DNA from: JAFGVL01 sp963663245
GTDB taxonomy: Bacteria > Bacteroidota > Bacteroidia > Bacteroidales > Paludibacteraceae
Reading direction: 5' to 3'
Length of the DNA: 64,000 nucleotides
Assembly (NCBI GenBank): GCA_963663245.1
Contig: OY760143.1
Location: forward strand, 2,170,001 to 2,234,000
The position numbers were made by a program, and so were the translations under genes. This document shows positions 33,835-43,034 of the stretch, one piece after another. The notes below the pieces were generated by a model, which saw nothing but the letters and a program-made list of their open reading frames with translations, did not search any database and was not told the DNA's origin. How positions within the stretch are numbered: position 1 is the first letter of the stretch; every line of letters begins with the position of its first letter.

Positions 33835-34170
33835 ATGAAAATAGAAAAAACAACCAACAACAAAAAGAAACACCTAAATTTATTGTTGTTAGCAGACGAG
33901 CAAGAGGATATGATAGACAAATATTTGGAACACGGCGATATGTTTGCACTATACGATGATGATTTAAAGACTATTTGTGTTGTTGCCGAGATTGACGAAG
34001 AAGTCTGCGAATTGAGAAATATTTCAACGTACAAAAAACATAGAAGTAAAGGCTACGCTAAGACTTTAATCAGCTACATATCTGACCATTACAAAAATGG
34101 AAAAATAACAAACTCATTTTTAGTAGAAAACAATGCTCTTTTAATGTATAATCCATTCTTAGAGAAATAA
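33835..34170 (+). CDS. GNAT-like acetyltransferase, apparently shortened
   Basis: 111 residues. LNLLLLADEQEDMIDKYLEH and RNISTYKKHRSKGYAKTLIS match a GNAT N-terminal helix and the acetyl-CoA-binding loop (R-x-x-G-x-A form). Family members usually run 130-170 residues. Here the frame stops after NSFLVENNALLMYNPFLEK, where the last strand and helix would begin. It may be truncated and inactive, or a short variant. It ends 40 bases before truA. Confidence 0.6.
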   Translation: MKIEKTTNNKKKHLNLLLLADEQEDMIDKYLEHGDMFALYDDDLKTICVVAEIDEEVCELRNISTYKKHRSKGYAKTLISYISDHYKNGKITNSFLVENNALLMYNPFLEK

Positions 34171-34210
34171 AAAAAGCAATAACTAAATTCATTTTTTCTA
34201 AAATCTACAG

Positions 34211-35005
34211 ATGCGATATTTCATACACTTAGGATTCGATGGTAGTCACTACAGAGGGTGGCAGAGACAAAAGAACACACTAAACACGGTGCAAGAAGTG
34301 CTAGAGAGAACTCTCTCTCAACTCTTTAAAAAAAGCATAATAGTTTATGGTTGTGGTCGTACGGATGCGGGTGTGCATGCAAGTCAATATGTTATGCACA
34401 TCAATTTGGATGAAGCTCCCGTATTCGATTTAAAATTTCGATTGAATAAAAACTTACCCAATGGCATTGCCATTTTTGAAATCATAGAAGTGAATGAGGA
34501 TCAACATTGCCGTTATGATGCTTTAGCGCGCACCTACGATTATTTCATTCATTGGAACAAAAATCCAATACTCTTTCGTTATAGTTCCTACTATGAAGAT
34601 GTAGATCTTGATTTCAACTTGATGAAAGAAGCTACAACTCTTATCCTTAACACCAAAGACTTTAAACCCTTGTGCAAGAAAGCACATTTAAACGAAAGCA
34701 CTTTGTGTCAGATAAGCAATTGCGAATTGTTTGTTAATGAAGAACAGGGTCGTATGCGATTCACTATCACGAGCGATCGTTTTCTACAGGGAATGGTTCG
34801 AATTTGTGTTTTCTATTTATTGGAAGTCGGACGTAGAAAAATAACTATAGATGAGTTTAAGGCTATTCTGAATCAGAAAAAAGAGGTGGGAAAATTTTAC
34901 CCTGCACGCCCAACAGGCCTTTTTCTGAGCAAAATTGAATATCCATATTTAAAATTGAACAACTCGTATAACTTAATTAATATATTAAAACTTGGCTTGG
35001 AGTAA
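34211..35005 (+). CDS. truA: TruA-family tRNA pseudouridine synthase
   Basis: Pseudouridine synthase for positions 38-40 of tRNA anticodon arms. The catalytic Asp is in GCGRTDAGVHASQYV. Other matches are YFIHLGFDGSHYRGWQRQ at the start, ARTYDYFIHW, and FLQGMVRICVFYLLEVGR where TruA has the conserved FL-MVR block. 264 residues. Bacteroidota often carry two TruA-family genes and this could be the second, less conserved one. Confidence 0.88.
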   Translation: MRYFIHLGFDGSHYRGWQRQKNTLNTVQEVLERTLSQLFKKSIIVYGCGRTDAGVHASQYVMHINLDEAPVFDLKFRLNKNLPNGIAIFEIIEVNEDQHCRYDALARTYDYFIHWNKNPILFRYSSYYEDVDLDFNLMKEATTLILNTKDFKPLCKKAHLNESTLCQISNCELFVNEEQGRMRFTITSDRFLQGMVRICVFYLLEVGRRKITIDEFKAILNQKKEVGKFYPARPTGLFLSKIEYPYLKLNNSYNLINILKLGLE

Positions 35006-35037
35006 TTGTGGCCTACAATAATAGTTTAGTATCTTTG
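35006..35037 (+). promoter_or_regulatory. Promoter of the Crp-like regulator gene
   Basis: TTG (35006-35008), 21-base spacer, TATCTTTG (35030-35037), 16 bases before the ATG. Fits the Bacteroidota consensus. Confidence 0.75.
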
Positions 35038-35053
35038 AACTTAAACTAGTAAA

Positions 35054-35626
35054 ATGTACACAAACCTTATAAATCACATACAGCGTTTTGTTTCTCTTAA
35101 TCAGGATGAAATAGCACTACTGCACGAAGCAATAAAACCTTACAATCTAAAGAAAAAAGAACACTTACTAAATGAAGGACAAGTGTGTAAGCACATCTAT
35201 TTTGTAGAAAAGGGTTGTTTACGCATGTATTTCATCAATAACAAAACTACAGAACAAATAACGCAGTTTGCACTAGATGGATGGTGGATATCAGATTATT
35301 TTAGCTTGACAGACAATACACCATCTAACTACTACATTCAAGCTATTGAGGCATCAGAAGTATTGGCTATTGAAACAATATCATTCGAAAAATTACTAAA
35401 AAAACTACCTCAACTAGAGCGATATTTTCGACTAACAATGCAACGTGCATTAGCGGCAAACCAACTGCGGTCAAAATACCTTTATGAGATGTCTAAAGAA
35501 GAATTCTATCAACATTTCAGCAATTCATTTCCAGAATTTATACAACGCGTACCACAATATATGGTTGCCTCATACCTTGGACTTACACCAGAATACCTTA
35601 GTGAGTTACGAAAAAAGAAACACTAA
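35054..35626 (+). CDS. Crp/Fnr-family transcriptional regulator
   Basis: 190 residues. The N-terminal cyclic-nucleotide-binding-like beta barrel includes LLNEGQVCKHIYFVEKGCLR and the following strand TTEQITQFALDGWWISDYFS. The C-terminal HTH is short, ending YMVASYLGLTPEYLSELRKK, as in many Bacteroidota members. The usual cAMP-contact residues (RxxE-type) are not evident, so the effector is unknown. It has its own promoter. No neighbour is an obvious target. Confidence 0.85.
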   Translation: MYTNLINHIQRFVSLNQDEIALLHEAIKPYNLKKKEHLLNEGQVCKHIYFVEKGCLRMYFINNKTTEQITQFALDGWWISDYFSLTDNTPSNYYIQAIEASEVLAIETISFEKLLKKLPQLERYFRLTMQRALAANQLRSKYLYEMSKEEFYQHFSNSFPEFIQRVPQYMVASYLGLTPEYLSELRKKKH

Positions 35627-35721
35627 ATCCATTTTCTTAAACTAGCTTAATTTTTAAAAGAACCTTAATGCTTATTTTTGCTTACAACAAATTACGATTA
35701 ATCATTTTAAATTAAAAAACG

Positions 35722-36105
35722 ATGAGTGATAAAAAATTAAGCAATAAATTTCGCGAAGTTTTACAACACGAAGGTGTAGTTTCAATTGTATCTTGGGGAG
35801 TTGATACACATGTTGTAAATACATGGAATTCCTTTCTTGTAATTACTGACGATGAGCGGATTTTAATTCCGGCTAATGGTTTTCGAAAAACAGAGAAAAA
35901 TATCCATGTAAATAATAAAGTAAAAATTTCATTGGGAAGTAAAAACGTCTTAGGGTACAAAGATTATCCGGGCACAGGATTCATTATTGAAGGTACTGCA
36001 AGCTATATAGAATCGGGTGAAGAGTACGATTTAATGAAAAACAAGTTTTCTTTTCTAACCCGCGTTTTTGAAGTGAAGGTTATTTCGGCTAAGCAAATGC
36101 TATAA
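35722..36105 (+). CDS. Pyridoxamine 5'-phosphate oxidase-family flavin-binding protein
   Basis: 127 residues with the split-barrel fold pattern: VVSIVSWGVDTHVVNTWNSF, then ILIPANGFRKTEKNIHVNNK and VKISLGSKNVLGYKDYPGTG. Homologues bind FMN or F420 and include nitroreductase-like and heme-utilisation proteins. True PdxH is longer (about 215). The biochemical role cannot be read from the sequence. Confidence 0.78.
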   Translation: MSDKKLSNKFREVLQHEGVVSIVSWGVDTHVVNTWNSFLVITDDERILIPANGFRKTEKNIHVNNKVKISLGSKNVLGYKDYPGTGFIIEGTASYIESGEEYDLMKNKFSFLTRVFEVKVISAKQML

Positions 36106-36120
36106 TTATGACAGCAATCT

Positions 36121-36164
36121 GGTAAAAATAGCAGTTATTAGATAAATTTACCGCTATTTTTACC
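36121..36164. repeat. Perfect inverted repeat after the flavin protein gene
   Basis: GGTAAAAATAGC (36121-36132) and GCTATTTTTACC (36153-36164) are exact complements around a 20-base loop. There is no T run, so it is a weak terminator candidate; an operator for the downstream lipoprotein gene is possible. Confidence 0.6.
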
Positions 36165-36228
36165 TAGTTAACTCAGATTAGTGATATATTTAAGGCATTA
36201 TTAATACTTCCTCAAATTAATTGCTTGG

Positions 36229-37791
36229 ATGAAAAATCGATCTAATTCAAAAAAGTTCCCGTACAATTATCTGTTTCTTCTTTTTTCTATTCTATTAACA
36301 GCTTCGTGCACAACGTCAACACAGAAAAATAGTTTCACATCATATCCCAGCAACAAGGAAAAGCATATCAACCCCGATACGCATCTTACCCTTACTTTTG
36401 ATAGCCGACCTACAATTGGAAGTAAAGGGAAAATTAGAGTCTACGATAGTACTACTGACTCATTAATCGATGTATTAGATTTAAGCATACCAGCTGGCCC
36501 AACTAAAGCACGTAAAAACCCGAAGGCAAATTATAGCAAAGTACCGTATAAGTATGGCTCTGAACATTATACTAATGCCAACACCAAAGCTGGAACCCCT
36601 TCTGGTATTGCCTTAGCTAATGCCGACTCTTTTCAACTTAATATTATTGGCGGTTTTACCGATGCCTTTCATTTTTATCCAATTATTGTAAAAGAAAATA
36701 CAGCTACTATATATCTTCACAACAACATTTTAGACTATAATAAGAGTTATTATGTGTTAGTTGACAGTACCGTATTAATTCTAAACAACAAAAGCTTTGA
36801 AGGAATTTACAATAAAAAAAACTGGCAATTTAGCACTAAAAACAAGACTCCTGAGCTTAAAAACCAAGAACTTATTGTAGATAATAATGGCACTGCTGAT
36901 TTCAACACCTTACAAGGTGCCTTAGATTTTATCCCTAATTACTATAAAGATACCATCACCATTTTTATAAAAAATGGCATTTATGAGGAACTGGTTTATT
37001 TCAGAAATAAATCCAACATTATTATTCGTGGAGAAAGTCGTGAGAAAGTAATTGTTCAATATGCTAACAACGAAACATTTAACCCTCACCCATGGGAAAT
37101 AAAAACCAACGAATGGCCAGGTACTTTCCCTTCTAGAAGAGCAGCTTTTACAATAGATAATTGCATCAATATCCAATTGCAAAACCTAACAATCAAAACC
37201 CTTTTAGAAGGTCAGGCAGAAGGCTTACTTATTAATGGAAATAAAATTCTAGTGCATGGGATTAATATTGTAGGAGATGGCGATGCTTTACAAACAAATG
37301 GCAGTGCATACTTCGAAGATGTAAGAATTGATGGTGGAGGTGATATGATTCTTGGTCGTGGTCCTGCATTTTTCAAGAACTGCGAATTTTATTCTCCAGG
37401 CCCCTTTATGTGGATAAGAAATACAAAGGCTAATCATGGTAATGTATTTTTAAATTGCAGCTTTACAGGAACAAAACCTGAAGGAAGCAATTTAGCTCGT
37501 TCTCCTAAAAACAAAGGTATGTCGTACCCATACAGTGAAGCTGTCTTAATAAACTGTTCACTAAGTAATATTACTGCTAAAGGATGGGGGAAAGTAGGCG
37601 GAGATACAAAAAACATACGTTATTGGGAATTTAATAGCATTAATAGTAGCGACGGAAAAACTATTGACATTTCTAAAAGAGCTTATTTTTCTAGACAATT
37701 AGACGAACAGAAAGACAAGGATTTAATTCAGCAATACTCCTGCCCAGATTTTGTGCTAAATGATTGGAAACCTGCACTATCAAATAAATAA
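36229..37791 (+). CDS. Pectinesterase-like lipoprotein
   Basis: 520 residues. A lipoprotein signal with lipobox LTASC puts the Cys at about 27. An Ig-like domain (about 45-205, THLTLTFDSRPTIGSKGKIR) is followed by a right-handed beta-helix like family CE8 pectinesterases: GTADFNTLQGALDFIPNYYK, IKNGIYEELVYF, GQAEGL, DGDALQTNG and GGGDMILGRG. The two active-site Asp positions seem kept (GDGDALQ, GGGDMILG), but the classical QAVAL and LGRPW forms have changed. The substrate may not be pectin. No polysaccharide-utilisation genes are nearby. Confidence 0.8.
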   Translation: MKNRSNSKKFPYNYLFLLFSILLTASCTTSTQKNSFTSYPSNKEKHINPDTHLTLTFDSRPTIGSKGKIRVYDSTTDSLIDVLDLSIPAGPTKARKNPKANYSKVPYKYGSEHYTNANTKAGTPSGIALANADSFQLNIIGGFTDAFHFYPIIVKENTATIYLHNNILDYNKSYYVLVDSTVLILNNKSFEGIYNKKNWQFSTKNKTPELKNQELIVDNNGTADFNTLQGALDFIPNYYKDTITIFIKNGIYEELVYFRNKSNIIIRGESREKVIVQYANNETFNPHPWEIKTNEWPGTFPSRRAAFTIDNCINIQLQNLTIKTLLEGQAEGLLINGNKILVHGINIVGDGDALQTNGSAYFEDVRIDGGGDMILGRGPAFFKNCEFYSPGPFMWIRNTKANHGNVFLNCSFTGTKPEGSNLARSPKNKGMSYPYSEAVLINCSLSNITAKGWGKVGGDTKNIRYWEFNSINSSDGKTIDISKRAYFSRQLDEQKDKDLIQQYSCPDFVLNDWKPALSNK

Positions 37792-37792
37792 T

Positions 37793-37940
37793 TTACACCT
37801 CCACCCCAAAAACACTCTTCAACAAATACCCAATTCCAAAATAAAAACCGGCTACACTCAAACCTAAAATTGTAATTTCTAGAAAACGGCTTTTAAAGTT
37901 CTCCCCTTTTACTACCGAATAGAAATAATATAGATATAGT
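37793..37940 (-). pseudogene. 3' fragment of a VIT-family gene
   Basis: Minus strand reads YYFYSVVKGENFKSRFLE, continues with ITILGLSVAGFYFGIGYLLK and ends SVFGVEV-stop. It matches the C-terminus of the intact ferritin-VIT gene at 42118-42981 (YYYSVVKGESFKNRFLEMAV and on to SVFGVEI). At DNA level the first 36 bases (37799-37834) are identical to 42124-42159, and roughly 130 bases align without gaps. Upstream the frame meets a stop and homology ends, so this is a truncated paralogue. Confidence 0.85.
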
Positions 37941-38020
37941 AAGCATCAAAAAAACTTCCAAACAGATCATTTCTCTTTTATTTTGTTTATCTTTAAACAG
38001 AATGATTATTAAATAACGCT

Positions 38021-39460
38021 ATGCCTAAAATTGAATTAGACAATTACCAAACAGATGGTTTTTTCGATGAAATGTTTGATGAAAACCTCCAAGTAAAACC
38101 TCATTACGCACTTTTTAAAGAGCGTTTGTTAAAAATGGGGTGGAAGAAACTTAACTTTCTTCAGCACTCTACCGATAGAGCACAACTCTCCTTAGGAATG
38201 ACATTTAATGTCTATAACGACAACCAAGGCATTGAACGAATACTACACCTAGACATCATACCACGTATTATAAATGGTAAAGATTGGGACTTTATAGAGC
38301 GAGGATTAAAGCAAAGGATTATTGCTTTAAATATGTTTCTAGATGATTTATACAATGATCAAAAAATATTAAAGGATAAAATCATTCCAAAAGAGTTAGT
38401 ATTCTCAAGCACTTGCTATTTAAAACAGTGCATTGGTTTTAAACCTCCACAGAATGTTTGGAGCCACATTACTGGAACCGATTTAATTCAAGGAGACGGT
38501 GGACAGTTCATGGTCCTTGAAGACAACCTGCGCTGTCCTTCTGGGGTGTCATATATGCTAGAGAATAGAGAAATATTAAAACGTACTTTTCCTGAGTTAT
38601 TTGAAAAATTAAATGTTAGGCCAGTTTATAACTATTCGCATAATCTTAGAGATATGCTTGAGTCCCTAACACCAGTTTCTCCTGCTAATATCGTTGTATT
38701 AACACCAGGTATATATAACTCTGCTTATTTTGAACATGCCTATCTGGCACAACAAATGGGAGCCGAGCTAGTTGAAGGAAGAGACTTAGTGGTGAAAGAT
38801 GATTTTGTGTATATGATTACAACTAAGGGTATTCAAAGAGTAGATGTTATCTATCGTAGAGTAGATGATGAGTTTATTGACCCGCTTGCTTTCAATAAAG
38901 ATTCTTTACTCGGAACACCTGGTCTTTTTAGGGCTTACAAAAAAGGAAATGTTGTGCTCGCTAATGCTCCAGGAACTGGCGTAGCAGATGACAAGGCTGT
39001 ATATGCTTATATTCCTAAAATAATTAAATATTATTTAGGAGAAGATATCATTTTGCCAAATGTTCAAACGTATATTTGTGACGAAAAACAAGATTTAAAA
39101 TATGTGGTAGAGAATATTGATAAACTTGTAGTAAAACAAACAGATGCCTCTGGAGGGTACGGAATGCTTATTGGCCCAAAATCAACAAAAGCAGAACAGT
39201 CCGAATTTGTAAAAAAAATAAAAAACAATCCGCGAAACTATATTGCCCAACCTACAATTAATTTATCACGTGTACCTACTTTAACAGAAGATAGTATTGA
39301 AGGTAGACATGTTGATTTAAGACCATATGTCTTATATGGCAAAGAACTAAAAATAATACCAGGGGCATTAACAAGAGTAGCCTTGAAAAAAGATTCTCTT
39401 GTTGTCAATTCCTCACAAGGTGGAGGTAGTAAAGATACTTGGGTACTAGATGAAGATTAA
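38021..39460 (+). CDS. Circularly permuted ATP-grasp protein (Anbu operon)
   Basis: 479 residues of the circularly permuted ATP-grasp type 2 family (old DUF404/DUF407). Signatures are DFIERGLKQRIIALNMFLDD, GTDLIQGDGGQFMVLEDNLR (CPSGVSYMLENR follows), VVLTPGIYNSAYFEHAYLAQ and VVKQTDASGGYGMLIGP. Family members are predicted peptide or amide ligases. It is the first of four genes (this, alpha-E, Anbu, transglutaminase-like) forming the known Anbu-associated operon. The reaction product is not established. Confidence 0.9.
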   Translation: MPKIELDNYQTDGFFDEMFDENLQVKPHYALFKERLLKMGWKKLNFLQHSTDRAQLSLGMTFNVYNDNQGIERILHLDIIPRIINGKDWDFIERGLKQRIIALNMFLDDLYNDQKILKDKIIPKELVFSSTCYLKQCIGFKPPQNVWSHITGTDLIQGDGGQFMVLEDNLRCPSGVSYMLENREILKRTFPELFEKLNVRPVYNYSHNLRDMLESLTPVSPANIVVLTPGIYNSAYFEHAYLAQQMGAELVEGRDLVVKDDFVYMITTKGIQRVDVIYRRVDDEFIDPLAFNKDSLLGTPGLFRAYKKGNVVLANAPGTGVADDKAVYAYIPKIIKYYLGEDIILPNVQTYICDEKQDLKYVVENIDKLVVKQTDASGGYGMLIGPKSTKAEQSEFVKKIKNNPRNYIAQPTINLSRVPTLTEDSIEGRHVDLRPYVLYGKELKIIPGALTRVALKKDSLVVNSSQGGGSKDTWVLDED

Positions 39461-39471
39461 AAATAAAAATT

Positions 39472-40437
39472 ATGTTAAGTAGAGTTGCAAATGCCATATA
39501 TTGGATGAATAGATACCTAGAAAGAGCCGAAAATTACGCTCGTTTTTTAGATGTTAATTTTAATCTTTCACTTGAGTTACCACCTGACATTTCAACACAA
39601 TGGAAACCATTGGCTGTTACTACAGGAGACTGGAAACTCTATGAATCTCTATACGGCAAAGTAGAAAAAAGCAAGGTTATTTATTTCTTAGGATTTGATG
39701 AGAAAAACCCAAATTCTATTTACAGCTCATTAAAAAATGTGAGAGAAAATGCCCGTTCTGTTCGTCCTGACATTACAAAAGAAGTATGGGAACAAATAAA
39801 TTCACTATACTATTTAGTAAAGGCTGAAACAGAAAAAAAGAGGTGGCAAAAGAAAGACCCTAGAGGATTCTTTGCTGAAATAAAAAAAGGTTGTCAATTA
39901 CTTTATGGCATCTTTGATGCTACTATTTCAAGAACTGACGGGTGGCATTTTGGAAAACTTGGACAGTTTATTGAACGAGCTGATAAAACCTCTAGGGTAC
40001 TAGATGTAAAGTATCATATGCTATTGCCAGACAAAAGCTCTATTGGGTCTCCTTTAGACTTAATTCAATGGGCTGCTCTACTAAAATCTGTTAGCGCCTA
40101 CGACATGTACCGTAAACGATTTGGAAAACTTACCGCTACTGGAATTGCTGAGTTTCTAATTCTAGACAAAGAATTTCCACGATCTATGCTTCACTGCCTC
40201 ATTCAAGCAGAGGAATCTTTACATGCACTTACTGGTAGAAACATAGGATATTCAAACAATGCGGAAAGGCAATTAGGTTTACTAAAATCACAGCTTGAAT
40301 ATGCTGATATAAATGAAATATTTAATTCAGGGCTACATGAGTATTTAGATAACTTCCAAGCGAAATTAAACAATGTTTCCATGGCAATTTTCGAATCTTT
40401 CTTCTCTATTGAAAACATCATGAACAACAATAAATAA
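39472..40437 (+). CDS. Alpha-E domain protein (Anbu operon)
   Basis: 321 residues, mostly helical. Family signatures are LSRVANAIYWMNRYLERAEN at the start and WHFGKLGQFIERADKTSRVL in the middle, later FPRSMLHCLIQAEESLHALT. Alpha-E proteins travel with circularly permuted ATP-grasp ligases and transglutaminase-like proteins and are thought to assist peptide ligation or act as a scaffold. It is 11 bases after the ATP-grasp gene and 8 bases before the Anbu gene. Confidence 0.9.
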   Translation: MLSRVANAIYWMNRYLERAENYARFLDVNFNLSLELPPDISTQWKPLAVTTGDWKLYESLYGKVEKSKVIYFLGFDEKNPNSIYSSLKNVRENARSVRPDITKEVWEQINSLYYLVKAETEKKRWQKKDPRGFFAEIKKGCQLLYGIFDATISRTDGWHFGKLGQFIERADKTSRVLDVKYHMLLPDKSSIGSPLDLIQWAALLKSVSAYDMYRKRFGKLTATGIAEFLILDKEFPRSMLHCLIQAEESLHALTGRNIGYSNNAERQLGLLKSQLEYADINEIFNSGLHEYLDNFQAKLNNVSMAIFESFFSIENIMNNNK

Positions 40438-40445
40438 TTACAAAA

Positions 40446-41210
40446 ATGACATATTGCTTAGGCATTAAAGTAAAATCAGGAATCGTTGGGATTTCAGATA
40501 CTCGCATTACTTCTGGTACTGAAACAACAAGAGCAAAGAAAGTTTTTACTGTAAACAAGAATAAACATTCTTTCTTTATCATGACCTCTGGACTGAGGTC
40601 TGTAAGAGATAAGGCTCTCACCTATTTCAAAGAAATAATAGAAGAAGACGATGAGAAATTTAATAAGCTTTACAAAGCAGTAAATGCTTTTGCCGATCAA
40701 GTTAAAAGAGCTGCAAATGAGGATAAATCTTCCTTGCAGGAAGCTGGTTTAAGTTTTAACTTATTTGCACTTGTAGGCGGACAGTTGCAGGATGATGACG
40801 AACATAAGATATACCTTTTATATCCAGAGGGAAATTGGGTTGAAATATCTGAAGGCTCTCCATTTATGATAATTGGAAACAATGGATATGGGAAACCAAT
40901 CCTCGACAGAGTCCTAAAATACAACTCAAGCATGAAGTTCGCATTGAAAGCTGGATTCCTTTCTTTTAACTCTACCAGAGTAAGTGCTAATGATGTTGAC
41001 TACCCTATCGATGTAATTTATTATGAAAAGGACAGTTTTAACATCATTGAGAAAAGGTATAAAAAAGATGAATTACAAGAAATATCAAAAATATGGCAAA
41101 ATGAACTAAGTGAGGCTGTAGAACAACTACCTGAAAACTGGCTCGACAAAATATTCCTTGAAAAAGAAGAGAAAGAAGATGATAGTTTTGAAGAAAATAA
41201 TATTGATTAG
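40446..41210 (+). CDS. Anbu, ancestral proteasome-like beta subunit
   Basis: 254 residues of the Ntn-hydrolase proteasome family. It begins MTYCLGIKVKSGIVGISDTR: removal of Met1 exposes Thr as the nucleophile without a propeptide, as in Anbu (called 'proteasome-type protease'). Asp in ISDTR (mature position 17) and Lys in RAKKVF fit the catalytic triad of this family. A C-terminal acidic tail (KEEKEDDSFEENN) follows. Anbu forms open helical or ring assemblies; its substrates are unknown. Confidence 0.9.
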   Translation: MTYCLGIKVKSGIVGISDTRITSGTETTRAKKVFTVNKNKHSFFIMTSGLRSVRDKALTYFKEIIEEDDEKFNKLYKAVNAFADQVKRAANEDKSSLQEAGLSFNLFALVGGQLQDDDEHKIYLLYPEGNWVEISEGSPFMIIGNNGYGKPILDRVLKYNSSMKFALKAGFLSFNSTRVSANDVDYPIDVIYYEKDSFNIIEKRYKKDELQEISKIWQNELSEAVEQLPENWLDKIFLEKEEKEDDSFEENNID

Positions 41211-41212
41211 GT

Positions 41213-42058
41213 ATGAAATTCAAAATAACTCACACATCTGAATACTCCTACTCTGACGAAGTGTTTTTTGAGCCTCATTATTTTAGGTTTAAACCAAAGC
41301 AATCCATATATTCTTCACTTGTTGAGTATTCAATTAAAATACTACCTACACCCATTGGATTCTCGGAACAAATAGATATAGAGAATAACCATGTCCGTTT
41401 GTGTTGGTTTGAAAACACCCACAAAAATCTTATTGTTACGACAAATTCTATCATTGATGTTACTGAATATAACCCACTCGATTTCTTGGTGCATCCTCAA
41501 AAATATCTTAATATCCCTTTTGAATATGACCCGCGAACGAGCCTATTACTTAGCGCTTCTTTACAAGCCACTCCTTTATCAAAAGAAATGGAGGAATATT
41601 TAAATAATTTATTACAAAAAACAAATGCACAAAGCGTAAATTTTCTAACTGAACTTACCAAACAAATTCATCAAGATTTTATTTCAGAAAACAGAGACAC
41701 AGGAAAACCGCTTGAACCAGCGTTAAGCTTTTCACAAAAAAAAGGTTCGTGTCGCGACTTGGCATGGATGCAAATACAATTTTTGCGACACCTAGGAATT
41801 GCATCTCGTTTTGTAAGCGGGTATTTTTATTTACAGTCTGATACGCCAGAATATGAATTACATGCATGGGTGGAGGCTTTTCTTCCTGGTGCAGGGTGGA
41901 TTGGATTTGATCCAAGCCATGGAATTATCACAACATGTTATCATATTCCACTTGCTTCAAGTTCTTATTCTGAGAACACAATGCCTGTGAGTGGGTCGAT
42001 AAGAGGATCTGCTTCTTCAGAATTAAAAAATGACTTGAAAATATCAATTATCGCATAA
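41213..42058 (+). CDS. Transglutaminase-like cysteine protease (Anbu operon)
   Basis: 281 residues. The N-terminal bacterial transglutaminase-associated region (MKFKITHTSEYSYSDEVFFE) precedes the catalytic domain, with Cys in KKGSCRDLAWMQIQFLRHLG, His in YELHAWVEAFLPG and Asp in WIGFDPSHG. The triad is complete. Proteins of this type are predicted to hydrolyse peptide bonds formed by the neighbouring ligase. Last gene of the four, 3 bases after the Anbu gene. Confidence 0.92.
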   Translation: MKFKITHTSEYSYSDEVFFEPHYFRFKPKQSIYSSLVEYSIKILPTPIGFSEQIDIENNHVRLCWFENTHKNLIVTTNSIIDVTEYNPLDFLVHPQKYLNIPFEYDPRTSLLLSASLQATPLSKEMEEYLNNLLQKTNAQSVNFLTELTKQIHQDFISENRDTGKPLEPALSFSQKKGSCRDLAWMQIQFLRHLGIASRFVSGYFYLQSDTPEYELHAWVEAFLPGAGWIGFDPSHGIITTCYHIPLASSSYSENTMPVSGSIRGSASSELKNDLKISIIA

Positions 42059-42117
42059 TTCTTTATGTGCATAAAAGTGATAAATCAATCTAGTAACAAA
42101 AAGAACTTCTTAACCTT

Positions 42118-42981
42118 TTATATCTCCACCCCAAAAACACTCTTCAACAAATACCCAATACCAAAACTAATACCAGCAACTGACAAACTTAAAACTGCCA
42201 TTTCTAAGAACCTATTCTTAAAACTCTCCCCTTTTACTACCGAATAGTAATAATTAAAGATGGCTATAATAGCTACAGCAGAACCTAAAGTTATTCCTAA
42301 TGAAAGAAATAAATTAGTACATACAAGAAAAGGTAAAATTAGGATAACTACAGTAAACAAATAGGCTACACCTGTATAAATAGAGGCCTTTAAAGCATGC
42401 TTACTACCATCTTCCATACGAGTAGAAAGGTATTCGCTAGACCCCATTGAAAGAGCTGCTGCAATACCTGTAATACTTCCTGTCAGTGCGACCAACTTAG
42501 GGTCTTGGAGCGCTAAGGTAAATCCTGCTAAAGCTCCTGTTAATTCAACTAAGGCATCATTTAATCCTAATACAATAGAACCCATATAATCGAGTTTCTC
42601 TTCCTTGAGCATATCAATAAGAGCTTTTTCGTGTTCGTCTTCTTCGTGGGCAATTTGTTTTATTTCTGGTAAATGGTCAAATTCAGCATACTTATCTTGT
42701 GCTGCACTTTCACCATTTTCCATGAGTTTAATTCCAAAAGTGATTCCAAATACACGAGCAATAACAATAAAGAAATAGGCTTTGTATTTTTTAGGGGGAG
42801 GAGATTGATTTGTAAATGTTTTTAATAACTCATAATGACGAGCCTCATCCTGAGATATTTTCTCTAACACCTCTTTATTAGCTGGATTCTTTTCAATACT
42901 AGCTAGTTTATGATAAACCAAACTTTCTGTAATTTCGTTGCGTTGAAAACAGATGATTTGCTGTATCGATTTTTGGTCCAT
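42118..42981 (-). CDS. Ferritin-like/VIT1-CCC1 fusion transporter
   Basis: 287 residues. The N-terminal half is a rubrerythrin-like four-helix unit with Glu/His metal ligands (ITESLVYHKLASIE, DEARHYELLK, AHEEDEHEKALIDML). The C-terminal half is a VIT1/CCC1-type membrane domain (LGLNDALVELTGALAGFTLA, SMGSSEYLSTRMEDG) with four to five membrane spans. This is the architecture of membrane-bound ferritin (MbfA-like) proteins that export iron or manganese. A truncated second copy lies at 37793, across the Anbu operon. Confidence 0.88.
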   Translation of the reverse strand: MDQKSIQQIICFQRNEITESLVYHKLASIEKNPANKEVLEKISQDEARHYELLKTFTNQSPPPKKYKAYFFIVIARVFGITFGIKLMENGESAAQDKYAEFDHLPEIKQIAHEEDEHEKALIDMLKEEKLDYMGSIVLGLNDALVELTGALAGFTLALQDPKLVALTGSITGIAAALSMGSSEYLSTRMEDGSKHALKASIYTGVAYLFTVVILILPFLVCTNLFLSLGITLGSAVAIIAIFNYYYSVVKGESFKNRFLEMAVLSLSVAGISFGIGYLLKSVFGVEI

Positions 42982-43034
42982 ATCTTTTAATACTTAGTTA
43001 TCAGAAACGATTATTTATATCAAAAATCTAAATT

